A DNA stretch of 64,000 nucleotides, taken from assembly GCA_907164885.2 (NCBI GenBank), contig OU015495.1, positions 4,817,308 to 4,881,307 on the forward strand, in the 5' to 3' direction. Below the pieces are notes generated by a model, which saw only the letters and a program-made list of their open reading frames with translations, made no database searches and was not told the origin of the DNA. A program made the position numbers and the translations under genes. The stretch comes from Dolomedes plantarius (taxonomy: Eukaryota > Arthropoda > Arachnida > Araneae > Dolomedidae). Positions 21,131 through 32,393 of this stretch are shown one piece after another (the stretch's first letter is position 1; each line of letters starts with the position of its first letter).

Positions 21131-22017
21131 GAAAGTCAATATCTAAAATTTCTTCTACGGCACATCCAGAAATTTTGTACTGAGAATTTTTGTTTTATTT
21201 TTCTTGAAGACTGAATGTAACATAGACTGTATAGTTGTTTAATAAAGAGGGCATCAAGACAAGCAAGCAAGGAAATGTGTATGTTTGGAGGAGCTGGAAC
21301 GCAAAACCGTCTAAAAAGTTGCACATTTTTATTTTCTTGGCTTATAATTTGTTATAGAGAATATAGAATAAAATAAAAACAATTGCATATTTCTCTGAGG
21401 ATTACATAACCAGGTGCATTATTTTTACCATGTTTTTATTAACTAGCTTTCTTGTTTGTTTGTGTGTGTGTTTGTCCAGTACAAATCTTGCAATCGATTT
21501 TTAACTAACTTCCCGACTAGCTAGACATTTGAAACTTTTAGAATAGCCCAGAACACGATGACAATGCATTCTTTTAATACTTTTAGCCATCTTTAAGCAA
21601 AATTGAATCCATTTTCAGTTAATTTTATTTTGTAGACAGGTGCAGCCATGTATCGGCCGGGACGGGAAAGAAAAGTTAAACGCAAGTCTACTTCCAATTA
21701 ACTTCATTTTCTTTCAAGTTGATGGGATAATTCATCAAAAAAAATTTTTAAAAAGTATTTATTAATACATAGAATTGTCAAGTTTATATGATTCAACAGA
21801 AAATTTAAAAACATGGTATATAAAAAGTTTTTTTTTATCTTGTAATTATTATGCTTTAATGTCTCTGCATCTCTCTCGGCACATCGGTGTTTTATGTCTA
21901 TCTCTGGATAGAATTTATCATTGTTTGCCATGTTTAATAGGACTATCGGTAAAGTGTAAAGTGACATAGGCCTACCATACGGGGGGGGGGGGTGAGCATG
22001 TAAAATTGGTCTTAGAA
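21131..22017. repeat. Distal array flank, non-coding
   Basis: 21230-21430 aligns with 38150-38345 after copy 5 (shared words CATCAAGACAAGCAAGCA and AAATGTGTATGTTTGG). This shows that the duplicated units share still more 3' DNA. A G-run lies at 21981-21992. No gene is supported. Confidence 0.55.
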
Positions 22018-22205
22018 GTCATTCTTCCTCCTGAAAAGGGAAGGTCTTGAAAAATGAAGCTGCAACCCATCCTGTCTACCTCTTGTTAATAAAGGAATTC
22101 TATGTGTGTTTTTGCGTTATTTCCAACGTGTTTTCATACGTACAATGAATTGGGACCTCGTAGTGAGCCCCAGGAACATACCACCACATCAACAACAAAA
22201 AAAAA
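22018..22205 (+). mobile_element. SINE 3' fragment, second copy
   Basis: Same family as 20943-21130. It has GAAGCTGCAACCCATCCTGT and ends CATCAACAACAAAAAAAAA. Confidence 0.6.
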
Positions 22206-25189
22206 AGTCTATATCTAAAATTTCTCCAGAAATTTTGTACGGAGTATCTTTGTTTTATTTTTAATCAATTGTCTTGGGGATATTTTTGTTTAGAGTGAAA
22301 ATTTTCCCCTAAACAAAATTTGCTCTGAAAATAATGAACTTTTGGACCTTTATTTGGATTATAAGTTTTTATAAATAGAATTATTATAAGTCCCGAAAAC
22401 TAGCATCTAGAAAACTAGAATCTAGAAACCTTTCCCATGCGCATTATGTCGATAGAGCTTTGGTTTGGTAGATGCATGAATACGCTTTTAATTTTGAATT
22501 TAAAATTTTTTGAAAACAAAAATTTTAAAATTGCTCCGGTAAATTATATACGTAAAATGGTTTTTGAAGACACATTTTGTTAAAGATAGTTATCTTTTAT
22601 CAAAGTTGAGGTATTACACTGTCATATTTCTCGTCAAACTTCTTTTATAAAAGATCTTTGTCAAATAACTTTCATAACCTAAAAAAATAAAGAAAATCTT
22701 CAAAACGAAACTTAAAACGGGAGCGAAAAGCAATGAATGGCGAAAACAATACTATCAACAAGGATGAGGCGCATAATTGGAGCTTTATTGTCGTTTTTTG
22801 GCCAAACCGCAAAGTTTCAGCTATAATACGTAAGTACCAAATATTTTGCAAAATATGTTAAAAAATATCCATGACCTATTTAGCAGAAGTTACCGGAAAC
22901 AAGAAACGGGAAAACATTACATCTTTGGTTTTCTAAGTAAATCCTAACTGATGCATGCAGCTAATATTTTTTTTATATAGGTTGAACAGTTTATAATCCG
23001 ATGAAGAATAGAGGTCAAATAATTTAGTTTAGTAATGGCTTATGCATGCAGTTATCACCAAATGACTGAATAAGTCAGATAAGAGAAGTTGAGATATCTG
23101 TTTTCTATTTCCGTACACTTAAAGATAGAAAAGTACGATGTCAATAAGCACGTGTTCACTATGACATATTAATTCTTGTGGATTTAAGAAAATTGAGATT
23201 CTATACAGCATTAAATTAAACATTCCAATTACTGATGGTTAATTTTTCAGTTAATAAAAGAATATTGTTTTGCCTAACATTATAACAATTTTTTTCCCGA
23301 GGAGCTAAATTTGTGTCACACTAAACTAGCTATTGAACTGAACTTTTAAACTTTTGCTGGTTAGATCCTTGATTCATAACACTGTTCAATTTGTCTACAT
23401 TTAAAAACAATAATCTATCAAACAATATTGCATGTTCTGTAAAGATATGCGTTGAAAAAAACTCAATTTTAATTTTGTGGAATGGAGTGATCAGTTTTTA
23501 TTGAATTTATAATTTATTTGTTCTCCGTCAAATGAGTGCTATTAAAAGGAAAGATACAACGTCTAGCGGAAATGAGTTTTGAAAATTCCAGAAGATTTAA
23601 AAGAAGTAATGGAAACGGGATTTTAACTTTCGTATTATCAGAAGAATTCAAAATAAAATATCCTTGATGGGTATAAAGTTAGTAAAATAGGGATTATATT
23701 TCGTTGAACATAAATGAGTATATGTTCCGAAAAATAGAATTTTTCGTGTGATTGAATCTGAAAGATATAATACTGTCGTCAGATGCTGAATTGATTTTTC
23801 GAAAATAGCGTATTATAAATTTAGGAAGCTGATTATACGAGAAGATTTCTACCCGCCCCCCATATATTGTACGCCATACTTCCATTAAATTGAAGCTCCA
23901 AGGAAGAAAGTAAGGATTAATCTGAATTGTATTTTCTCAGATGTTTTAGTTTTACTGAAAGATTTTGATTTCGATTTTAAAAACTCTCTAAAGAGATTGT
24001 ACCAAGTTTCATGTTCCAGTATGCCGAGCTCGATAAATTGAAAATATTAAAGAAGTTAATTGGGTCGCGCAGCATACTAAATGAAAGTAGTAAATGAAGT
24101 CCGTAAATGATAATAAATTCTCTCTAGCATTAAAGGAGTTCTATAAAATCTCAATTGGGTGTTGAGATTCAGAGATTGTAAGATTCCAGAATGAGAAGTA
24201 TAATAGAAAATACCACACACACAAGCAATGATATATAGTGAACTCAATACTACAACTAATTAGCCATTTGATCAATTCACACAACCTTCAACTGTCCTGT
24301 TGGTGATCAGCATCGTGCAAAATCTCGTGTTCTGTGGTGGATATAACAAAAATTTAAAGAAAATAACAGTGGTCTAGTTATTGCATAGCGTTAATCTATC
24401 TAACGTGAGCTATATGGCTTCAAATAGCTTATACCTCAAGAATTAATAATATTAAAGGTTAATGTTTTAAAAACTTGAAGAATGTTCTGATCAAAAGTTA
24501 AAAATTTTTATTGAAGGTTAATAAAATGCAAAAGCCTTATTTATATCGTACCCCAAATATTGCTACTGGATAACTAAAAAATTGACAAATTTTTTAGATA
24601 CGTGTATGAAGAGTCATATTAAAGGTTCTTTTGTGCCATGCTACAAGTGTTTTATGACGTTACTTGACCTTTTTTCAGCCTTCAATAGTTTATTTTTAGT
24701 TTATTGGAAAATGAAAAGCAATGAATAAATATCTCTATAGATTTATAGAGATAATAAGATTAAGTTAACTTGTTAATTAATATTATGCTAAAATATGTAA
24801 TTTTGATTATGCTTTTTGTTGGAATGAAATTCATATCTCATTTCACTTTTTATTTTAACTAATTTTGATCCTTTGTTCATTTCAGAAATTTTTGTAGATA
24901 GAATTATTTAATTTATGATATATGTATGTATTTCAACAACATAAACGTTTAAATGATGTACGTGTGTGGTTATTCTCTCAGATACAAATATATACATGAA
25001 TGTACGTGTGTATTCGTATTCCCAGTACATATATATATATGTATGTGACGACAAAAACACAAAATAATTCTCCACTATAAATACCTAGTCATTATTAGCC
25101 TGAGTGCAAGCTTGCCATTCGTCTTCTTTTCTCCCGACAAGGCACTGTTTGTAATTTTCGTAAGAAGCAAACTTCGCAATCTCGATTTT
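22206..25189. other. AT-rich non-coding stretch
   Basis: The first part (22380-22600) aligns with 38580-38780 after copy 5. From about 22700 I see no gene, no repeat with clear ends and no open frame that looks coding. TA-rich microsatellite bases occur near 25025-25043. Confidence 0.5.
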
Positions 25190-26170
25190 ACTTTATTATG
25201 GGAGCACCATATAGGTGAGGCAGCATTGCCCCCTATGAAGATGACGACACGGAAACGACAAAGCCTTATTCGGGATTTTAACCCAAGCCCGCTTCGGGGC
25301 AGGTCAGTAGACTAAGCACTACATCATGTGGTCAGGTAAATTAATCAAAAAAAAGAGGAATGCCCCAATAACGAAAAAGGAAACTTAAAGGTCATGCCAT
25401 GAACGTTACATAAGACAAGGAATTGAAACATAGTTTCGGCATGAAAATTTCTCATATTTTTTTTTTTTTTTTTTGGGGGGGGGGGGATAACAAGATTACA
25501 TTGAGTCAGGATAATATGAACGATAACTTTTCATTTAAAAATCGTGTTTGAATTTTACCCTCCAAAAAGTTTTAAAAGTTGCGAGGAATTGAATTCATTG
25601 AGAGTGTTTCACGTGTACGATATAATTCAGATAGTAGAATAGCGGCTTTGAGATTTGCTGATATGGGTTCGAAACCAAATGCTGCAGAGCGGTCGTTCTA
25701 CAACAATACGTAAATTAGTAAATGATTATATGATTCACAACTCTTTTTTTCCTGTGATAGATATTCACTTGAATTGAAATTTAATTTTAGGGTTTGTCTC
25801 ATATAGTGTAAAGGTGCTGGTAGTTGAACATGAGCGAGATGTTGACCGTTTGCTTAAAAACGTAAAAAATATGGATTGCATTAATATTAATGATTTTAAA
25901 CAGATCTATCTGACAGGTAGCACTATCTGTGGTTAGAATTGTGGACCTCTTGCATTTGCAGTGCATCATGGGTAGAAATGATGGCAACCACTATGGAGCT
26001 AATACACGTGTAAATAAGTGTTCTTTTATTTATGAGTAACATTTTAACACATTTATTTATTACATATGAGTAACATTTTTTGTAACAATTATTACCATGT
26101 ATTAAATGTTGGTAGATGCTTTATTTATCTTTAAATAGTGTGTTATAAATGGTAAATAGATGTGTTTTAT
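25190..26170. repeat. ~1-kb dispersed repeat, copy B
   Basis: Partner of 11188-12150. It begins with a SINE-like segment (25190-25340, minus strand), contains a long T-run followed by a G-run (25457-25488), and ends near GTGTTATAAATGGTAAATAG. Confidence 0.7.
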
Positions 26171-27089
26171 TTTATAATGTTAAAATTCGTTTTTCTTGGT
26201 GGGGGGGGGGGTGTCCATTACTTAAACCTGGTTACAACATAAATTCCAAAAGTTGACACTGGTGGTTAATTACTAACTTCCTGGGGTTAATTTTTTTTAA
26301 CAATCTATATTCCATTTAATTGATTGAAATACTTTGAGGGACAAAGTGAACCATTTTTTTAGTGGATGATGACCTGGTCAACAACTGACACTTTAGATGG
26401 TCAACTTTTAAAGTTTTCCGTGTTCAATTGTAATGTAAGTCTAATTATAGGATTGCTGCTGTTGTAAATGTAACTAAGCAAGAACGGCTGTTGTGTGAAC
26501 TATACACTAGGTTAACAAGAAAAGGATGTACGTCAGGAACAAAATTCAAATTCCTTAATTGAATTAATGATAATTAATTATTAATAGAGTTAACTTTCAG
26601 GGTGGAAGACGTGGGAATCTTTTTTTGAGCACAGCCTATATCTTTCACAAATAGCTAGTAAGACATAATTGACTTAACCAGTGACACTCCTCATAGATGG
26701 CCATGCATCTCACCTAAGTTTTGAAACAAGCAAATTTTGTAAAAGTAAGGGGACGGTGTTAGTGGCATAGATAAAGTCATGGAGAGTTAGATAAAGTCAT
26801 GGAGATTAAAAAAAAAACTGGCTGCCTATTAAAAGACAATTATATGAATATGTTATATTTGTGTATGAAGGAGAATACTTCCCGGGAAAAATAATCAAAT
26901 TTATTGATACCGCGGGAAATATTTCTGCTTCGCAGAAGAATGGGCGCTTGTGGAAGTGACCAGAGAAGGCAGATGTACTTAACTACGAGTGGAAAGGAAA
27001 TTGTAGCTTCCATTGCTGATACCTTACAAGCCAGCAAAACTCGAAATATATAGGCTGTGCCTGAAATAGATTTTATCTGGAATACGTAG
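26171..27089. other. Non-coding stretch
   Basis: AT-rich, with a G-run near 26201-26211. A short duplication of AGTCATGGAGA occurs around 26776 and 26796. No gene is supported. Confidence 0.5.
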
Positions 27090-27200
27090 TACGATCCAAA
27101 AGTTCGGGGAATTGGCGTAAAAGTCCTAAACTAAAAAAGTTTATATTGCCGATGCACAACCACATTCAAAGTAATCACCTTTGGCGGCAATATACTTTTG

Positions 27201-27871
27201 TCAGCGCTCGTATACCTTCTGGAAGCACTGCTGTGAGCCATTTTTTGAAACCTCCCGTAAGGCCTCCTGCGATGCTGCTCTCACCTCATCTGCTGACACA
27301 AAACGGCGTATCTTCAAAAGGTTTTTCCTTGATGGAAGCAAATAAAAATCATACGGGGCTAAGTCCGGTGAACAGGCAGGGTGTGGAAGTACATTCATGT
27401 TAGTTTTGGCGATAAAGTGTGTGACCAGTTGGGACCGATGTGCAGGTGCGTTGTCATGCAGTCATGTACCAGTCTCCACTTAGCCAGGTCTGTGGCAGTT
27501 TACGACGAATGAATTCCCTCAAACGACGTAAATTGTCTACATAAGGCTCCTTGTTTACTGTTCTGCCTTCGGAAATAAATTCTGAATGATAATTCCTTGA
27601 GAATCAAAAAATACGTCTATCATGACTTTCCCTTTGCTCCAATCCTGACGGAATTTCTTCGATCGCGGTGAGAAGGGTGATTTTCATGCTGAAGAAGCAC
27701 TTTTTGATTGAATATCAAATAAATAACACCACGTTTCATCACCATGGTAGAATCACCGTACACCATTCGTAGCATTTTTAAAGTCTCCGTAGGTGTTTTA
27801 CCTAAACGCTGACAAAATTTAATGTTGCAGCGCTGTTCTTTAAAAACCACTTTTATTACGTCGCAGAACAA
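27201..27871 (-). pseudogene. Mariner transposase, internally deleted
   Basis: The N-terminal piece (27871-27700) has EQRCNIKFCQRLGKTPTETL, the first helix-turn-helix region of mariner transposases. A middle piece near 27490-27440 reads LHDNAPAHRSQLVTHF, which holds the second catalytic Asp. The C-terminal piece (27398-27201) has PACSPDLAPYDFYLLPSRKN, the third catalytic region with Asp as in the DD34D mariner type, then FQKVYER. The stretch carrying the first catalytic Asp appears to be lost, and the pieces are in different frames. Confidence 0.85.
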
Positions 27872-27938
27872 AGGTATCTATCTCCGGAAGAAAATGGAAG
27901 CGCGCGTGGTTAAATCCCTTGACATGGACGAAATCAAC

Positions 27939-28275
27939 TGTCAGACTCTCGTCTCCCATTCCTAAGTGGAATTGATGAACGTGTGTAATAGCGTCTTCAA
28001 TAAGCATCAAAAGGAGCGCAAACAGGTGTCGAGAGCCATACACCTTTGGAAACCCTTGACAATAGGAGGCAGCGAACTCATTTAGAATGATTAAGGAAAC
28101 ACAGCGGCGCACGTCACCTAAGGTAGGAACGGTGGACAATGAAACCGACAATAGGTGGTCTGTGTATCGTGGATAAAAAAGGCCGATTGTCGTTCGAGAA
28201 GGGGAAGAGGAGGCATAAAAGACAGACGCGAGTAACGAACAGGAGGAATGGATTCGGACTGTTGAAGGGTCAACA
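27939..28275 (+). repeat. Inverted partial LTR at the left end
   Basis: Reverse complement of 28478-28814, same length (337 bp) with no difference seen. It starts with the LTR terminus TGTCAGAC directly at the target duplication. It ends GGGTCAACA, fused to the next LTR at 28276. Confidence 0.9.
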
Positions 28276-28814
28276 AGTCGTGATCCGACGAATCATTGTC
28301 ATGTAGAAGGAATTATAATTGTAGAGTCAACTCTTATTTCATGAGGTTTATTAACATATTAAAATCTTGGTTAAATACGTCATTTACAAAGTTTCGTTCC
28401 GACGAACGTTAAAAATACTCGTGAGAGCCGGGGCTCATTCTTTCAAAGTCCGACGAGCTCCCCGTCTCCTCTAAGCGTGTTGACCCTTCAACAGTCCGAA
28501 TCCATTCCTCCTGTTCGTTACTCGCGTCTGTCTTTTATGCCTCCTCTTCCCCTTCTCGAACGACAATCGGCCTTTTTTATCCACGATACACAGACCACCT
28601 ATTGTCGGTTTCATTGTCCACCGTTCCTACCTTAGGTGACGTGCGCCGCTGTGTTTCCTTAATCATTCTAAATGAGTTCGCTGCCTCCTATTGTCAAGGG
28701 TTTCCAAAGGTGTATGGCTCTCGACACCTGTTTGCGCTCCTTTTGATGCTTATTGAAGACGCTATTACACACGTTCATCAATTCCACTTAGGAATGGGAG
28801 ACGAGAGTCTGACA
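28276..28814 (-). repeat. 3' LTR, lacking 13 terminal bases
   Basis: 539 bp identical by eye to 31744-32282. The terminal bases TGTTAACCTTTAT present in the other LTR (31731-31743) are missing at the junction with the inverted piece. Confidence 0.9.
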
Positions 28815-29606
28815 TACGCCCCTTCCTTTAGAAGTGAAAACAGTCCCTTGAGACGTTTTCACGTTTGAACAACAGTCCCTGTTGATCAGAGGATAATGAA
28901 GCACACCCATGGGGTAATAACTGTGCTTTTTAACTTGTGACGGAGGCGCTTTGTAGCTACAACAATAACACATTTTTACAAGTAAATGATTCCATGATTT
29001 CATCTGCATATGAGATAGCCACAACATTTACCGGTAACAAAAATTACTTTTCACACTTAGCCTTGACACAAAATTAATATTATAATTCTTGCTCATTTCT
29101 TTACTTTAAACCAAACACCAACAAATTATTTGACTACAAATCACTTATCTTCAATGCAAGAATTTCTAAGATAATTACACTTTTGATTCCTTTTTTTTTT
29201 TTCAACTCTTTAGGAATTTCCTGGTTAAATCTTAACCAGTTAAACTTACATATTTTAATGAAACTTCCCCAAATCTCTAGGGAATACTTAACATTAATTT
29301 AGTTCTTCACTTAAAAAAAAAATATAAACCAAGTGTTCATACAACAAACAACAAAAAAAAAATAAATATCACATAACTTATATACTTAAATTCATCATAC
29401 CATTATATTTACAAAATTAATCCGTTTTTCTTAGGATTCAACCTTAGTTATCAATGCAATTACCAAAATACACATTTAATTAAATTTTCAATGAATTCTT
29501 CGAGAGCAACTTAAATCAATTTTAGAACATTTATAAAATACACATTTACATGAGTTTCCCGGAATTCTTTGGGAATTACTTAAATTTGTGATTCTCTCTG
29601 CGATTT
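28815..29606 (-). other. Non-coding interior and polypurine tract
   Basis: Reading the minus strand, AAAGGAAGGGGCG lies just before the 3' LTR (about 28817-28831), at the position of the primer for plus-strand synthesis. The rest is AT-rich with no gene. Confidence 0.6.
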
Positions 29607-31025
29607 TTACGGGACCTTAAATAAATACGAATGGGTTTTTGGCTTTATTATTTCACTATCTCTCATTGACTCCTTTGTGGTGAATTTGTGATCTAGTGTC
29701 GGTTCAAAATCACCCTTTTCTGTGGAAGTGTTTTCTTCCATACTTTGCGTCTGTTTCCTACCCGTATCGCTAGAGCTTCCCTGGGCATTTAATTCTTCGT
29801 TTCGTGTTTCCCTTTGATTATTTCCATTCTCATTATTAGTTTCCTCTAACCCTTTATTCCTTAACATATCAATTTGATCTTTCCTCTCTTTTTCCGTTGA
29901 AACTCTAATTTCTCGTACCTCATCCAAATTCTCATTGAGACTTAATTCCCCATCCAAAATTTTATCCATTTCTCTCACCTCATCTAAATTCTCACTGAGA
30001 CTTAATTCCCCATCCAAAATTTTATCAATTTCTCTCACCTCATCTAAATTCTCATTGAGACTTAATTCCCCATCCAAAATTTTATCAATTTCTCGCACCT
30101 CATCTAAATTCTCATTGAGACTTAATTCCCCATCCAAAAGTTTATCAATTTCTCGCACCTCATCTACATTCTCATTGGGACTTAATTCATTACCTCCTCC
30201 CTTATAGTTCATCTCCTCACCTGTGTCTCTTGCGCTTTCAAATCTATTCGGGGAACTAGCCATCTCCTCCTCTGTATCCCTTACAATTTCGAACATATTA
30301 GAAGGAATAATCAACTCCTCATCTAATATCTGATCTATACTGTTACTCAGATGCCTTTGATAACATGCTACCCCTTCCAGGACCTCCTTTCCTTGAGTAA
30401 TTACATCTCTCACTTCCCTTTCCTGTTGGGTTTCAATTTTATTCTCAGGTTGAATAATTTCGCCTCTGTTAAATTCCATCTCAAATTTATCTCCCCTCTG
30501 ATCCCCTCTATTTCTGAGATTTTGAACTCTTTTGGGGCACTGATATTTCAAATGGTCTTTACTATTACAGACAAAACATCTTTTATCCTCCTTTTTCCGG
30601 TCAATTTTGGCACATACCTTATCTGTGTTAACTAGTGGTTCAAGAATAACCCTTTTTTCCTCTTTCAACACTCCTTCGAAATTATTATTAACCCTTCCAA
30701 TACTTTCTCTGACCCTAAAACTTGAAAGTCTTTTACCTGCCCTCATCCTCAATTCTTCAACTTCTAATTCTTTCAATTTTAACATTATTTCTCTTTGTTT
30801 CTCTCTTTCCTGTCTACCCCTCTCTTCACTTTTTTCTCGTTCTAATCTCTCATTAATTATGGCAAATAACCGTTCCTTAGCGGACTCTTCCTGATATTTC
30901 TCACTTCCTAATATCATTTCCTTAAGATCAGTGTATGTCTTGTTCTCCGAAGACGGACAAATCCCTGTTAACTCTGTAGCTAACAAAATTAAATCGGCTT
31001 TCCGCCCCTTCCCTATGAATGCCAT
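29607..31025 (-). CDS. Gag-like protein of the LTR element
   Basis: An open minus-strand frame. An upstream Met extends it to 31076, but MAFIGKGRKADLILLATELT at 31025 is the better start because it lines up with the gag start of the 1395-6888 element. Order: N-terminal charged region with a long Glu/Lys/Arg coiled coil (about residues 45-105), one zinc knuckle CFVCNSKDHLKYQC (CX2CX4HX4C, about residue 155), then an acidic tail with four to five copies of a 20-residue repeat built on LDEVREIDKILDGELSLNEN. It would bind and package element RNA. It stops before any protease or polymerase. The uninterrupted frame of over 470 codons agrees with a young insertion. Confidence 0.8.
   Translation of the reverse strand: MAFIGKGRKADLILLATELTGICPSSENKTYTDLKEMILGSEKYQEESAKERLFAIINERLEREKSEERGRQEREKQREIMLKLKELEVEELRMRAGKRLSSFRVRESIGRVNNNFEGVLKEEKRVILEPLVNTDKVCAKIDRKKEDKRCFVCNSKDHLKYQCPKRVQNLRNRGDQRGDKFEMEFNRGEIIQPENKIETQQEREVRDVITQGKEVLEGVACYQRHLSNSIDQILDEELIIPSNMFEIVRDTEEEMASSPNRFESARDTGEEMNYKGGGNELSPNENVDEVREIDKLLDGELSLNENLDEVREIDKILDGELSLNENLDEVREIDKILDGELSLSENLDEVREMDKILDGELSLNENLDEVREIRVSTEKERKDQIDMLRNKGLEETNNENGNNQRETRNEELNAQGSSSDTGRKQTQSMEENTSTEKGDFEPTLDHKFTTKESMRDSEIIKPKTHSYLFKVP
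29920..30185 (-). repeat. 60-bp tandem repeat in the gag-like gene
   Basis: Four and a half near-identical 60-bp units around CTTAATTCCCCATCCAAAAT. The period is a multiple of three, so copy number can change without breaking the frame. Confidence 0.9.
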
Positions 31026-31730
31026 TTTTAGCTTATACCACTTAATCACAAATGCAGCAAACAAGTACAAATTCACTTTTACAACTATAACAAAATTTAA
31101 CCAACTATACTTATCTTGAACTATTTATTTCCACAATTATGATAATTCTAAGAGCATTTAACTACTACAATTATAAATCACTTCCACTAATAACTAGTAC
31201 GAACACTTGTACACATTTCCCGTTATACAAAATAACACTTTTTCACTTTTAAATTATTATTCCATTTTCCAAAATTCAATAACTCAACAAATTACTTCCA
31301 TCATTATACACATGAATCAACACTTCAAAATTTATCAACAATAATTAGATTCCTTCAACTAATTACTACCGCTATCTCATACACAGGGAGAAAAGATAGA
31401 ATCACTTACCCCTTTTTCACCTCGATGAAAAACTGTCACTCTAATCTTTCTCCGCTGCCGCACTTTGATCACAGTTCAAGAGAGTTCAGTATATAACCAC
31501 GTCGTTGATGCACACTTTACTCCGACCTTGAATTTCTCCTGTTTCTTGACCAGTTGCCGAGTAAATATCTGTCGCTGAAGTCGTGCCCAGTAGACTCGTT
31601 CGGAATCCAACTTCTCTTGAAACTGCGTCTCCTTGAAGATCTATCACCACTCTCGTACTCTAGATCATCTTTTTCTGATACCTTCCGTATTGCTGGGGTC
31701 CTCCCACGTTCTTTAATTCGACTACGCCAA
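31026..31730 (-). other. 5' leader and primer-binding site of the LTR element
   Basis: Non-coding leader between the 5' LTR and gag. Just inside the LTR the minus strand reads TGGCGTAGTCGAATTAAAG (ending at about 31729), which begins TGG and so fits a primer-binding site complementary to a tRNA 3' end. I cannot name the tRNA. Confidence 0.6.
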
Positions 31731-32282
31731 TGTTAACCTTTATAGTCGTGATCCGACGAATCATTGTCATGTAGAAGGAATTATAATTGTAGAGTCAACT
31801 CTTATTTCATGAGGTTTATTAACATATTAAAATCTTGGTTAAATACGTCATTTACAAAGTTTCGTTCCGACGAACGTTAAAAATACTCGTGAGAGCCGGG
31901 GCTCATTCTTTCAAAGTCCGACGAGCTCCCCGTCTCCTCTAAGCGTGTTGACCCTTCAACAGTCCGAATCCATTCCTCCTGTTCGTTACTCGCGTCTGTC
32001 TTTTATGCCTCCTCTTCCCCTTCTCGAACGACAATCGGCCTTTTTTATCCACGATACACAGACCACCTATTGTCGGTTTCATTGTCCACCGTTCCTACCT
32101 TAGGTGACGTGCGCCGCTGTGTTTCCTTAATCATTCTAAATGAGTTCGCTGCCTCCTATTGTCAAGGGTTTCCAAAGGTGTATGGCTCTCGACACCTGTT
32201 TGCGCTCCTTTTGATGCTTATTGAAGACGCTATTACACACGTTCATCAATTCCACTTAGGAATGGGAGACGAGAGTCTGACA
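31731..32282 (-). repeat. 5' LTR, complete (552 bp)
   Basis: On the minus strand it begins TGTCAGACTC at 32282 and ends GGTTAACA at 31731. It is the promoter LTR for the gag-like gene. Confidence 0.9.
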
Positions 32283-32393
32283 TCAACCTAAACACGTAGT
32301 AATTGTTTAGTAAAATCCATTCCACACGCTGTCACTTCAAATACATGCTTTTGTTGTCATAGATTACCGCATTCCCCGAACTTTTAGATCGTA

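Larger units (their letters stand above)
27939..32282 (-). mobile_element. Gag-only LTR element with an inverted extra LTR end
   Basis: A 4.3-kb insertion inside the mariner, flanked by the 5-bp target duplication TCAAC (27934-27938 and 32283-32287). From left to right it has an inverted 337-bp LTR piece, an LTR lacking 13 terminal bases, a gag-only interior, and a complete LTR. Both outer ends are therefore the same LTR terminus (TGTCAGACTC on the left, GAGTCTGACA on the right). No reverse transcriptase or integrase is present, so it depends on another element. The two LTRs show no difference by eye, which implies a recent insertion. Confidence 0.9.
27092..32391 (-). mobile_element. Mariner remnant interrupted by an LTR element
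   Basis: Terminal inverted repeats of about 24 bp are visible (from 27092 and up to 32391; outer word CGATCCAAAAGTTCGGGGAA, one mismatch on the right). They are flanked by TA (27090-27091 and 32392-32393). Without the nested insertion only about 0.95 kb of mariner remains, less than the usual 1.3 kb, so it was already internally deleted. The transposase part lies at the left, on the minus strand. Confidence 0.85.

Noticed and set aside
28602..28868. ORFs starting MSVSLSTVPTLGDVRRC at 28602, 32070 and on the minus strand at 28151
   Set aside because: They recur only because the LTR is present three times. They lie inside the LTR and continue differently after its end, so they are not a gene family.
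29935..30207. Plus-strand repetitive ORF opposite the gag-like gene
   Set aside because: Antisense of the 60-bp repeat. The minus-strand frame is the long one and has the zinc knuckle.
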